Position numbers and translations under genes: made by a program. Below the pieces are notes generated by a model. That model saw only the letters and a list, made by a program, of their open reading frames with translations. It made no database searches and had not been told where the DNA came from. 42,303 nt of DNA from Methanoregula sp. PtaB.Bin085 (GTDB taxonomy: Archaea; Halobacteriota; Methanomicrobia; Methanomicrobiales; Methanospirillaceae): assembly GCF_002067035.1 (NCBI RefSeq), contig NZ_MVQB01000023.1, forward strand, positions 1 to 42,303. The letters are read 5' to 3'. Shown here one piece after another: positions 8,650-16,767 of this stretch. The first letter of the stretch is position 1. Each line of letters opens with the position of its first letter.

Positions 8650-9932
8650 AAGAGAACCTGCGAAAACCGATCCTGTTCCTCATCATCGTCGTGGTCGGAT
8701 CAGTACTGGTTCTGTTCGATTTCCCTCTTACTGCCCTCCTGCCGCTGCTCATCGTCATCGGATTCGCCACCCTTCTCGCACTCGGCTCCATAACCATACC
8801 CGAGATCCGGGGGGGTATTGCAAGTCTCGGCAAATCCGGCATCCTCAAACGCCTCAATGACATAAAAATCTTTGAAAAAACCCCGGCCGGTGCGCAAGCG
8901 GCAGCGGCAAAGCCTGTTCCCGCCCATGCCCCCATCAAAAAGGAAGAACCGAAAAAGAAAGGATCAGAGGAAAAACCCGGGCTGGCTTCCCACATCTCAA
9001 CCTTATTTTCCTCCATCCGCTCGGTGGGGTCGATCCTGCAGCAGAAGGGAAAACGGGAGAAGAACGTCGAGGAGATCGACAAGATTCTTGACAGGACGGT
9101 TACGGAGAAAGTATCAGCCCCGCCACCGGCTGCGGCGGCGCCGGCAACTCCTGCCAAAGCGGGTGGGGCGGGTGGCGCTCAGCTTGACATGGATGATCCG
9201 TTCATGTCACTGTCTGCTGATGAGTTTGATGCAGGCCTGCTGGACGGCCTTGGCGACGACGAGGCGCAGGTGCAAGCCTCTCCGGCGCCGTCCGCTCCGG
9301 TACCGGATACCGGGGGACTTCTTCCGGTCTCCCCTGCTGAAGGCCCGGATCTCCTGGCCCCGGAGCTTGATGTCGATTCCGCAGCCAGCGATATCCTCAA
9401 ACAGGCCGGTGAGGGTGCCGGTGGGACCTCTGACGAGTTCAGCGGTCTTGACAGCGGCAGTCTCTCGGATGAGGATTTTGGCGACCTTGATAACCTGAAT
9501 CTTGACGATGTCAGTCTTGACGCTGATCTTGAAGGAGGGGATGCCGTTCCTGCGCCTTCGTCTGCACCGGCTGCACCCGTACCGCAGGCACCGGCCGCTG
9601 CACCCGGCTCCGACAGCAATGCAGTAAAAACCGCGTGGATACCGTCCGATGCCCCAAAAGATGCGGGAGAGGTCGAAGATGAGGTATCAACACAGGCCGA
9701 CATGGCAGCCTTCGCCAGCGGCGCCGGCGGCGACGAGGATCTGCTCAGCTCCCTTGCTGCGGATGTCAAGCATGTCAAGAAAGAGCAGGACCTGAGCCTG
9801 TTGCGGGAACTCAAGGATTTCAGGGCGCCGGCAACCGAGATCGAGAAAGAACTCAGCGGGATGTACGAGCGGATGGGCGCCGGAAAACCATCCCGGAAAA
9901 AAGAACCCCCTGCCACAAAGGGAATAAAATAG
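8646..9932 (+). CDS. Unrecognised two-TM protein with long acidic Ala/Pro tail, in the archaellum operon
   Basis: A 428-residue protein whose start overlaps the arlJ stop by 4 nt, so it is very likely coupled to ArlJ synthesis. Two TM helices lie at about 7-24 and 27-47. After them come a short amphipathic region (IPEIRGGIASLGKSGILKRL), a lysine/alanine stretch, a basic helix (about 125-160), and a long low-complexity segment rich in Asp, Ser, Leu and Ala/Pro (about 175-330). A short conserved-looking C-terminal helix is LLRELKDFRAPATEIEKEL. I do not recognise a family. Its place between arlJ and cheF suggests a cytoplasmic tether or adaptor at the motor base, but that is inference. Confidence 0.8.
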   Translation: MKENLRKPILFLIIVVVGSVLVLFDFPLTALLPLLIVIGFATLLALGSITIPEIRGGIASLGKSGILKRLNDIKIFEKTPAGAQAAAAKPVPAHAPIKKEEPKKKGSEEKPGLASHISTLFSSIRSVGSILQQKGKREKNVEEIDKILDRTVTEKVSAPPPAAAAPATPAKAGGAGGAQLDMDDPFMSLSADEFDAGLLDGLGDDEAQVQASPAPSAPVPDTGGLLPVSPAEGPDLLAPELDVDSAASDILKQAGEGAGGTSDEFSGLDSGSLSDEDFGDLDNLNLDDVSLDADLEGGDAVPAPSSAPAAPVPQAPAAAPGSDSNAVKTAWIPSDAPKDAGEVEDEVSTQADMAAFASGAGGDEDLLSSLAADVKHVKKEQDLSLLRELKDFRAPATEIEKELSGMYERMGAGKPSRKKEPPATKGIK

Positions 9933-9989
9933 ATGCGGGTGTACTATTGTGATAGGGGATTTGTCCTGCATACGGACGGAGGATTGTGA
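9933..9989 (+). CDS. Possible 18-codon leader ORF before cheF
   Basis: ATG directly follows the previous stop (9932) and encodes MRVYYCDRGFVLHTDGGL before a TGA at 9987-9989. The next codon is the GTG start of cheF, in the same frame. It could be a coupling peptide or chance. No independent evidence of translation is visible. Confidence 0.2.
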   Translation: MRVYYCDRGFVLHTDGGL

Positions 9990-10805
9990 GTGCCGCTCAA
10001 AGAAGTTCCGGTGAAAATCGAATATAATAACCAGTGGATCGTGACGAAACTGGGTCTCGCGGAGGACCGCATCGTTATCCCTGCGCCGGTCAACCGGGAG
10101 ATCCTCTTCAAGACGGTCACTGATGTTGAGGAGCGCAAGAATATCCTCATCATCACCGCCAAGACGGACGTGGAGGCCAAATACAAGATCCTGTCTGTAG
10201 AAAAGGTCCTCCAGGTCCTTAAGAAACTGATCCTTGCCCTCTGTAACGCGTACCGGCTGAAGGCGTATTTCATGTCGCCGGCAATCCGGGGCGGTGTCCT
10301 CGTCAAGGATGCAAAATGGGAAGAGGGCAGCGTCGTTGTCGTCCTCTCTGGGATTTGGTTCTCTTCAGGAGTCAAGCAGATCTGTGTCCCTGTGGTTGAT
10401 GTCGCCGCCATCGAGCTCACAAAACGCGATGTACAGGCAAAACCAACCGACGTCATCCGGATCGATCACCTGGAGTCCGGTGAAGTTGTATCCAGTTTCG
10501 TGCTCTGCCCCCTCTCCACCCTCCAGGTCCTGTATAATTTCCTCAAGGAGACGACAAAAGGCATGGATATGAAGGGAACCGAGCTGGACAGTATCGACCA
10601 GCAGGTTGCCATGCTTGTATATTCCGGCATGGATTCCCATGCCATCGAGAACATGCTCAACATCCCGCCGAAACAGCTGGATGCCATCTACGACAAGATC
10701 TTAAAACTCGGGCTTGCCGAGGTTGTCATTGTCCGCAGGGAGATCCAGCTGACCACCAAAGGTGTACGCTACATTTCTGATGCCACAAAAGCCCAAACAA
10801 ACTGA
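9990..10805 (+). CDS. cheF: Archaeal taxis adaptor CheF
   Basis: A 271-residue protein of the archaea-specific CheF family (formerly DUF439), which binds phospho-CheY and the ArlC/D/E collar and so passes the taxis signal to the motor. The N-terminal two thirds are beta-rich (for example DRIVIPAPVNREI and GSVVVVLSGIWFSSG). The C-terminal part (about 195-265) looks like a winged helix: QQVAMLVYSGMDSHAIENML followed by QLTTKGVRYI. Translation should begin at the GTG at 9990, which has GGAGG seven nucleotides upstream. It is the last gene before an oligo-T stretch. Confidence 0.88.
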   Translation: MPLKEVPVKIEYNNQWIVTKLGLAEDRIVIPAPVNREILFKTVTDVEERKNILIITAKTDVEAKYKILSVEKVLQVLKKLILALCNAYRLKAYFMSPAIRGGVLVKDAKWEEGSVVVVLSGIWFSSGVKQICVPVVDVAAIELTKRDVQAKPTDVIRIDHLESGEVVSSFVLCPLSTLQVLYNFLKETTKGMDMKGTELDSIDQQVAMLVYSGMDSHAIENMLNIPPKQLDAIYDKILKLGLAEVVIVRREIQLTTKGVRYISDATKAQTN

Positions 10806-10820
10806 TTTTTTCCTTTTTTT
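10803..10820 (+). terminator. Oligo-T terminator after cheF
   Basis: Immediately after the cheF stop the plus strand has two T-runs (6 and 7 T) separated by CC. Such oligo-T tracts are the usual archaeal intrinsic termination signal. It separates the archaellum operon from the taxis operon. Confidence 0.6.
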
Positions 10821-10833
10821 CCCCCAGAAACTT

Positions 10834-10843
10834 CTTTATGTAA
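10834..10843 (+). promoter_or_regulatory. TATA box of the taxis operon (cheY)
   Basis: The sequence ctttatgtaa lies about 30-38 nt before the cheY ATG at 10872, directly after the T-run terminator. No Shine-Dalgarno precedes the ATG, so a leaderless or nearly leaderless mRNA is expected. Confidence 0.55.
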
Positions 10844-10871
10844 TAATACACCAATCAGTTATTTGATCGTC

Positions 10872-11234
10872 ATGGGAAAGATTCTGATCGTGGATGATAC
10901 ACTGTTCATGCGGACCCTTCTGAAAAATATCCTCTTCTCCGGCGGGCATACTATTGTGGGCGAGGCCGGGGATGGTGAAGAAGCCGTCGCAAAGTATCAG
11001 GAACTGAAACCCGACCTTGTGACCATGGATGTCGTGATGCCCAAGCAGAACGGGATCGAAGCACTCAAGGCCATCAAGGCGCTTGACCCGGCGGCAAGGG
11101 TTGTCATGTGCACGGCAGTGGGACAGGAACAGATGGTGAAGCTTGCAATTAAAAGCGGTGCCAAGGGATATATCGTCAAGCCGTTCCAGGCACCAAAAGT
11201 GCTCGAAGAAGTCAAGAACGTCCTTGCAGCCTGA
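10872..11234 (+). CDS. cheY: Chemotaxis response regulator CheY
   Basis: Single receiver domain of about 120 residues. Counting from the ATG at 10872, the acidic pair is D8/D9, the phosphorylated aspartate D53 (TMDVVMP), the switch Thr81 and the conserved Lys103. In archaea phospho-CheY binds CheF at the motor. A TTG nine nucleotides upstream (10863) could open the frame but would add only three residues ahead of the normal MGKILIVDD start. The cheB start follows after 5 nt. Confidence 0.93.
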   Translation: MGKILIVDDTLFMRTLLKNILFSGGHTIVGEAGDGEEAVAKYQELKPDLVTMDVVMPKQNGIEALKAIKALDPAARVVMCTAVGQEQMVKLAIKSGAKGYIVKPFQAPKVLEEVKNVLAA

Positions 11235-11239
11235 GTTCT

Positions 11240-12271
11240 ATGGTCAAAGTACTCACAGTCGATGATTCCGTGTTCATGCGCACGATCATCCGGGATATCC
11301 TCTCAAAGGATCCTTCAATCGAGGTAGTGGGAACGGCATCCAACGGCCTCGAAGCCCTGGAGAAGATCCAGGAACTGAAACCGGATGTCATGACCCTTGA
11401 TATCGAGATGCCGAAGATGAACGGCCTTGAGGTTCTCAAGGAACTGAAAAAGATCAGACCCCGTCCCAAAGTCCTGATGCTGAGTTCCCTGACATCCAAA
11501 GACGCAGAGGCCACAACCGAGGCGATCAGCCTTGGTGCCGATGATTTCATGCTCAAACCCAAGGATATCCCCCATGTGCGGGAGATCGGGGACGAGCTGA
11601 TCGGTAAAGTAAAACACCTGATGACACTCCCGTCGTTCGAGGTTCCCCATAAATCAGTCGAATCCGGCGGCGCTGCCGACCGGGTGGTCCTTATCGGGTC
11701 ATCCGCTGGGGGTCCCCCGATGCTCGATACCCTGCTTGCAGCCATCCCGCCAACCCTTCCGGCAGGAATCATCGTCACGCAGCATATGCCCACCGGGTTC
11801 ACGGCGGCACTGGCAGCCCGGTTCAACCGGATCGCACCGTTCCCCGTAAAGGAAACCGACAACGGGGACATCGTTGAGAGCCGCAGGATCCTCCTCTCAA
11901 AAGCCGGAGTCCACACGGTTATCAGCGGTGTCATCGGCCCCAACGGTACAAAGAGCGGACGGATAGTCCATTCCAATGCACCCCCGATGCACGGGGTCAG
12001 GCCTGCAGTCGACAAGACGTTTGAGTCAGCTGCACACGTCTACGGGAAGCGTTGCGTATCGGTCATCCTGAGCGGTATGGGCAATGATGCCGGAGAAGGA
12101 GCCCATGCCATCCGCGATGCCGGCGGCGTGAGTATCATCTGCGATGAGAAAGACTGTCTCGTATACGGGATGGCCCGCTCCGCAATCAACAAGGAGGCGG
12201 TCGACAAGGTCCTCCCCCTGAATAAAATTGCACAGGAGATTGAACGTGTCGTGTTACAGATGGAGGGATGA
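11240..12271 (+). CDS. cheB: Protein-glutamate methylesterase CheB
   Basis: A 343-residue two-domain protein that removes methyl groups from (and deamidates) chemoreceptors. The N-terminal receiver has D8/D9, phospho-acceptor D54 (TLDIEMP) and K106. The C-terminal methylesterase has the catalytic Ser155 in GSSAGG, His182 in TQHMP and Asp283 in GMGNDAGEG. The usual GMGxDG motif has Ala after the Asp here, a conservative change. The stop overlaps the cheA start in ATGATGG, indicating coupling. Confidence 0.94.
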   Translation: MVKVLTVDDSVFMRTIIRDILSKDPSIEVVGTASNGLEALEKIQELKPDVMTLDIEMPKMNGLEVLKELKKIRPRPKVLMLSSLTSKDAEATTEAISLGADDFMLKPKDIPHVREIGDELIGKVKHLMTLPSFEVPHKSVESGGAADRVVLIGSSAGGPPMLDTLLAAIPPTLPAGIIVTQHMPTGFTAALAARFNRIAPFPVKETDNGDIVESRRILLSKAGVHTVISGVIGPNGTKSGRIVHSNAPPMHGVRPAVDKTFESAAHVYGKRCVSVILSGMGNDAGEGAHAIRDAGGVSIICDEKDCLVYGMARSAINKEAVDKVLPLNKIAQEIERVVLQMEG

Positions 12272-14229
12272 TGGCATCCGAATTTGAAGCCTACCGGGGT
12301 CTGTTTGTTGCAGAATCCCGGGAAAACCATGAAAACCTGGTCAAGAACCTCCTTATTCTGGAGAAAGGGCCTGACCAGAATGCCATTGATGAGATCTTCC
12401 GCTCGGTCCATACCCTGAAAGGAGCTTCGGCATCCATGGGGTATGCCGAGATGGAACGGCTCTGCCATGCCATGGAAGATGTTTTCCAGCTTGTCCGGAG
12501 CGGAAGCGCGGAGGTATCCGAGGATCTGGGAAACCTGCTCCTGGCCTGTTCGGATGTCCTTGAGGAGATGATCGATGATATCGAGGGTGGCGGGGACTCG
12601 TCGTCCAAGAATGCGGACGATCAGGTCTTTGCTCTCAAGGACTGGCTTGGGCAGAGGGGAAAGGTGACGGAGGCGAAAAAAGCACCCGCAAAGGGCAAAA
12701 AGAAGGAGATGACCCCGCCCGATGCTCCAGCCGGAAACGGGGAAACCCCCGCAGGGAGTATGCCCGAATACACCATGGTCATTACGGTATCCCCGGAATG
12801 TGCCATGAAGGATGTCCGGGCTATGCTTGCAATCGGCAATCTCGAGGCGCTGGGGACGATCCGGTCAATGACTCCCTCGAAAGAACAGGTGGACGAAGGG
12901 AACTTCGACGGGGTCCTGAACCTGACCATCGCAAGCGATGCCGGGGAGAATGCCCTCAAAACGGCAGCGCAGGGAACCGAGATAGCTTCGGTTGAGATAC
13001 GACCGGCACACGGGGTGGCACCCGAGGAAAAATCCCCGGCTGCTGCTCCCCGGAAGCCTGCCGAGGCGGACCGGAAACCCGGTGCTGCGGACAAGAGCCG
13101 GGAGATCAAGAACCTCCGTGTTGATATCGCCCAGCTTGACCACATCATGAACCTTGTTGAGGACCTGGTCATCAACCGGGGGCGGCTCAAACAGATCGCG
13201 GAGCAGCACAAGATCAAGGAGATGGACGAGGCCATCGGTATGGTGGAGCGATCGGTCTCCGAGCTCCAGAACCTGATGATGCTCATCCGCATGATCCCCC
13301 TCAACCATATCTTTAACCGTCTCCCCCGCGTGGTCCGTGATGTTGCCCAGTATGACGGGAAAGAGGTGGAGTTTGTCATGGAGGGTGGCGAGACCGAACT
13401 CGACCGGAGTGTCATGGACGGTCTCAATGATCCGCTTCTTCACCTCATCCGGAACGCGGTCAACCACGGTATCGAAGCACCCGATATCCGCGAGAAGGCC
13501 GGCAAACCCCGGAAAGGATTCGTCAAGCTCTCTGCCCACCGCGACCGCGACAATGTCATCATCGAACTCATCGACGACGGTGCCGGCATCAATATCGAGA
13601 AGGTCAAGCGCAAGGCCGTGGAGAAGGGTCTGGTAACGCAGGATGCTGTGGATACCTATACGATCGACCAGGCAATCGATCTCCTTTTCCAGCCTGGTTT
13701 CTCAACGGCCGATAAGATTACCGATATCAGCGGCCGCGGTGTCGGACTTGATGTTGTCAAACGTTCTATCGAAGCGCTGAAAGGCACGATCCGGGTAGAG
13801 ACCACGCCGGGCAAAGGCAGCCGCTTCGAGCTGCTCCTCCCGCCAACGATGGCGATCGTGGATATCATGATCGTCAGGGTCAATGGAAGGAGGCTTGGTA
13901 TCCCCATCAGCAGCATTGTCGAAGTTGCCAATTATGAGCGGGAAGGGACCCACACTATCGGGAAAGGCGAGGCGGTCCTGCTCCGCGACGAGGTGCTCCA
14001 GCTCCTCTGGCTCACCGATATGGTCGGTGCGTCAGATGTATGCGAGATCCTCATCGTGGTGCAGTACCAGAAGCGGAAGTGCTGTATCCCGGTCGACCTT
14101 GTTGAAGGCAAGCAGGAGGTTGTGGTCAAGCCGCTCTCCAGCTTCATCGGAAACACCCGTGGCGTGAGCGGGGTAACCATTCTCGGGGACGGAGAGGTTA
14201 TTCCGGTCCTTGATGTAAATACGATGTAG
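12268..14229 (+). CDS. cheA: Chemotaxis histidine kinase CheA
   Basis: A 653-residue kinase. The HPt domain has the phosphorylated His48 in SVHTLKGAS. A Lys/Pro linker (about 130-165) leads to a P2-like alpha/beta domain (about 168-250), a second linker, the helical dimerisation domain (about 280-340), the HATPase domain with HLIRNAVNHGIE, DDGAGI and GRGVGLDVV, and a C-terminal CheW-like domain (about 515-650). The start could be either Met of ATGATG; 12268 overlaps cheB by 4 nt. No cheW is present in the window, so the coupling protein must be elsewhere. Confidence 0.95.
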   Translation: MMASEFEAYRGLFVAESRENHENLVKNLLILEKGPDQNAIDEIFRSVHTLKGASASMGYAEMERLCHAMEDVFQLVRSGSAEVSEDLGNLLLACSDVLEEMIDDIEGGGDSSSKNADDQVFALKDWLGQRGKVTEAKKAPAKGKKKEMTPPDAPAGNGETPAGSMPEYTMVITVSPECAMKDVRAMLAIGNLEALGTIRSMTPSKEQVDEGNFDGVLNLTIASDAGENALKTAAQGTEIASVEIRPAHGVAPEEKSPAAAPRKPAEADRKPGAADKSREIKNLRVDIAQLDHIMNLVEDLVINRGRLKQIAEQHKIKEMDEAIGMVERSVSELQNLMMLIRMIPLNHIFNRLPRVVRDVAQYDGKEVEFVMEGGETELDRSVMDGLNDPLLHLIRNAVNHGIEAPDIREKAGKPRKGFVKLSAHRDRDNVIIELIDDGAGINIEKVKRKAVEKGLVTQDAVDTYTIDQAIDLLFQPGFSTADKITDISGRGVGLDVVKRSIEALKGTIRVETTPGKGSRFELLLPPTMAIVDIMIVRVNGRRLGIPISSIVEVANYEREGTHTIGKGEAVLLRDEVLQLLWLTDMVGASDVCEILIVVQYQKRKCCIPVDLVEGKQEVVVKPLSSFIGNTRGVSGVTILGDGEVIPVLDVNTM

Positions 14230-14238
14230 GAGACAATC

Positions 14239-14850
14239 ATGAAATTATCAGCAGTCCAGGCAGATGCAATGCAGGAACTGGGAAATATCGGGGCAGCCCA
14301 TGCTGCCACTACGCTTTCCCAGATGATCGGAAGTCCCGTCCATATGAGCGTACCGGCAATCAAGGCCGTGGACATCTCGGAACTCGGGAAATATATGGGC
14401 GAAGAGTCTGCGGCAATGGTAGCTTTCGAACTCCAGGGAGAGATCCCGCATGGCGGCTTTGTCATTTTCTATATCACCCGGCAGTCTGCAATCAGGCTGA
14501 CCAACACGATGCTGGGTCTTACTGATATGAACCGGCCGATGAACGAGATGGACGAGAGCGCCCTGCTCGAAGTGGGAAACATCATGGTGTCTGCCTTCCT
14601 TGATGCAACTGCCGAACTGCTCGGTTTTGTCATGCTGCCGTCGCCACCGGCCATGACCATCGACATGGTCCATGCAGCAATGTCGACCCTGATTGCCAGC
14701 ATGGGTGATGAGGTCAACGAGGTACTGCTCTTTTCGACCGAGCTCACCTGCGAGGAACACAAGATCGACAGCGACATCATTATGATGCCGGAATCCAATA
14801 CCCTTGCCCACATCGTCGAGCTGATGGAAAAGATGATGAAACCTGCATGA
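14239..14850 (+). CDS. cheC: CheY-P phosphatase CheC
   Basis: A 203-residue CheC/CheX/FliY-type protein. Both phosphatase motifs of the ExxN type are present: E13/N16 in QELGNIGAAHAATTLS and E111/N114 in LEVGNIMVSAFLDA. CheC dephosphorylates CheY-P and works with CheD, which is encoded next. The ATG at 14239 is preceded by GGAGACAATC, a short purine-rich ribosome site. Confidence 0.92.
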   Translation: MKLSAVQADAMQELGNIGAAHAATTLSQMIGSPVHMSVPAIKAVDISELGKYMGEESAAMVAFELQGEIPHGGFVIFYITRQSAIRLTNTMLGLTDMNRPMNEMDESALLEVGNIMVSAFLDATAELLGFVMLPSPPAMTIDMVHAAMSTLIASMGDEVNEVLLFSTELTCEEHKIDSDIIMMPESNTLAHIVELMEKMMKPA

Positions 14851-14856
14851 ACTGTT

Positions 14857-15360
14857 GTGAACCTGATGCCTGACCAGCCCTCCACGGACGGACAAACGGT
14901 AATGATCGGTATCGGCGAATACCGGGTGGGATCCTTTCCGATGATGACCATCGGCCTCGGCTCCTGCATCGGCCTGACGCTCTACGACGAATCCCTGAAG
15001 GCCGGGGCTATGGTCCATATCATGCTGCCGGACAGCTCCGGGAGGACTGATCGGCCGGGAAAGTACGCGGACACCGCCATCCCACTCCTGCTGAATGAGC
15101 TTTCGAAGCTCGGCAGCAGGAAAGGATCCTCCATCGTTGCAAAGATGGCAGGTGGCGCGTGCATGTTCGAGTATTTTGGTGCAAACCTCAATATCGGCGA
15201 GCGGAATGCTGAACGGGTGAAAAACATCCTGAAAGACCATGGCATCAAACTTGTCGCGGAAGATTGTGGCGGGAAAGTCGGCCGTTCTGTTACGTTCATC
15301 CCTTCAAATCACGGGAAATTCACTATCCGGAGAGCCGATGGTACGACCTGCGATCTCTGA
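14857..15360 (+). CDS. cheD: Chemoreceptor glutamine deamidase CheD
   Basis: A 167-residue CheD. The catalytic Cys37 is in LGSCIGLTLYD and the partner His54 in MVHIMLPDS. CheD deamidates receptor glutamines and binds CheC. The frame opens with GTG at 14857; an ATG three codons later (14866) is equally possible. The 3' end overlaps the start of the next gene by 23 nt when that gene begins at 15338. Confidence 0.92.
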   Translation: MNLMPDQPSTDGQTVMIGIGEYRVGSFPMMTIGLGSCIGLTLYDESLKAGAMVHIMLPDSSGRTDRPGKYADTAIPLLLNELSKLGSRKGSSIVAKMAGGACMFEYFGANLNIGERNAERVKNILKDHGIKLVAEDCGGKVGRSVTFIPSNHGKFTIRRADGTTCDL

Positions 15361-16603
15361 TGGTTTTGCTTTTCTCTTTCTCCTCCTGCTTATCGTACCG
15401 GTTACTGCTGCCGGTATTGCCCCATATATCATTACGACTACGCCAGCAGGGGATGTCAGCCAGAGGCCGTATTCCATCCTGCTGTTCATCCCGAAGCAGA
15501 CGATGATCCACTCCGATCAGATCAACGATATGACAAACGGGCCGGGCGGGGAGACGATCATCGGAACCTCGTTTGGCCTTTCAACCTATAACGGGAGCTG
15601 GAGCACACGTCATACCAACCTCCAGAACATCTCGGAAGGCCTTATGGACGATTATATCACGGCTGTCGAACGCGATAGTGCCGGTAACCTCTGGATAGGA
15701 TATTCCGGAGGCCTCCAGATCTATGACGGGAACTCATTCCGGTCAATCCGCGACCAGCAGATCCTCAAGGAGACCCGCATCAAGGATTTCCAGCGGTGGG
15801 GTGCCGATATGTGGATCGCAACCGGCCATGCCGGTATGCACCGGTACCGCAACGGAACCTGGACGTGGTACCAGCCGATGAAACGGACCGGGCCGGGCTT
15901 CTATGAAGTGAAGAGTATGGCCCTTGATACAGGTGCAGACGCGATGGTCATCACCACGGAGGTCGAGGGAATATGGCTTCTCCGGACACCGGAAGACCGG
16001 GCCACGTTCGAGGAGATCGCACCCCGCTACAGCACATGGGGTTTTCTCGAGACAGCCCGGCGCGATCCCCTTGGGGGGGTCTATCTCTTCAATACATCTG
16101 TCATTGTCCGCTATGCTCCGGATGATGGCTTTGTCCCGGTCCTGTCAGCTGCTGACCTTGCACCCGGGACCATTGTCATCAACGATATCACCGCCGCACC
16201 TGACGGGCGGCTGTTCATCGCAACAGACACCGGGATATTCATCTGGAAGGATGGCAGGGTGCTCGACCACCTGACACGGACTGAAGGTCTGGGAACCTCC
16301 CCGGTCATCCGGACTGTCACGATCGATGCAAAAAACCGGGTCTGGTTCTCGTCGACGGGATACGTCGGATATTATACTGACCAGGCAGCGTCCACAATCC
16401 CGATCGAGATCGTTCAGTCCGTTGCAATCCCGAGCACAACACCGACGCCCCTGCCAACCACCCGGCCGACAACAGTACCTGTCGTTACGACCGTTCCGGT
16501 TCCGGAGCCCCATTTCTTTCCGGAGGATTCGTTTTTTACATTCCTCAATCCCCTCATTGATCCGATCATGAAGGCGATCGGAGCAGCCGGATCGCGGAAC
16601 TGA
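15338..16603 (+). CDS. Exported beta-propeller protein at the end of the taxis operon
   Basis: From the ATG at 15338 the 421-residue product has a clear signal peptide (hydrophobic FAFLFLLLLIVPVTAAG, about residues 10-26). A series of propeller-type repeats follows, each with an aromatic 'W.g...gl..yd' pattern such as NLWIGYSGGLQIYDG and RVWFSSTGYVGYYT, like the periplasmic Reg_prop blades of hybrid sensor kinases. A Thr/Pro-rich stretch (about 360-385) resembles a cell-wall spacer, and the tail is weakly hydrophobic without a convincing TM. A longer frame opens at 15239 but has no signal peptide at its start and overlaps cheD by 122 nt. The 23-nt overlap with cheD and GGAGAG before the ATG support co-translation. 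The function, perhaps extracellular sensing, is not known. Confidence 0.75.
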   Translation: MVRPAISDGFAFLFLLLLIVPVTAAGIAPYIITTTPAGDVSQRPYSILLFIPKQTMIHSDQINDMTNGPGGETIIGTSFGLSTYNGSWSTRHTNLQNISEGLMDDYITAVERDSAGNLWIGYSGGLQIYDGNSFRSIRDQQILKETRIKDFQRWGADMWIATGHAGMHRYRNGTWTWYQPMKRTGPGFYEVKSMALDTGADAMVITTEVEGIWLLRTPEDRATFEEIAPRYSTWGFLETARRDPLGGVYLFNTSVIVRYAPDDGFVPVLSAADLAPGTIVINDITAAPDGRLFIATDTGIFIWKDGRVLDHLTRTEGLGTSPVIRTVTIDAKNRVWFSSTGYVGYYTDQAASTIPIEIVQSVAIPSTTPTPLPTTRPTTVPVVTTVPVPEPHFFPEDSFFTFLNPLIDPIMKAIGAAGSRN

Positions 16604-16738
16604 CGTTGAAGTGAATCATTGCACTCCCTGTCGTTCACTCCCGTCAATAATCCGAAAATTTCCGTATCTGTTCCCGGACATCTGCATGGAAGATCCCCTG
16701 CATCCGGGCTGCAGAGATGCCAAAACCCGTGGCTGGAA

Positions 16739-16756
16739 ATCCCCTGCTGGGGGGAT
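16739..16756. terminator. Hairpin in the convergent gap
   Basis: ATCCCC and GGGGAT form a 6-bp stem with loop TGCTGG in the 164-nt gap between two convergent genes. A T6 run follows about 15 nt later on the plus strand. It may stop transcription from either side; the call is weak. Confidence 0.3.
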
Positions 16757-16767
16757 ACACGACCTGA

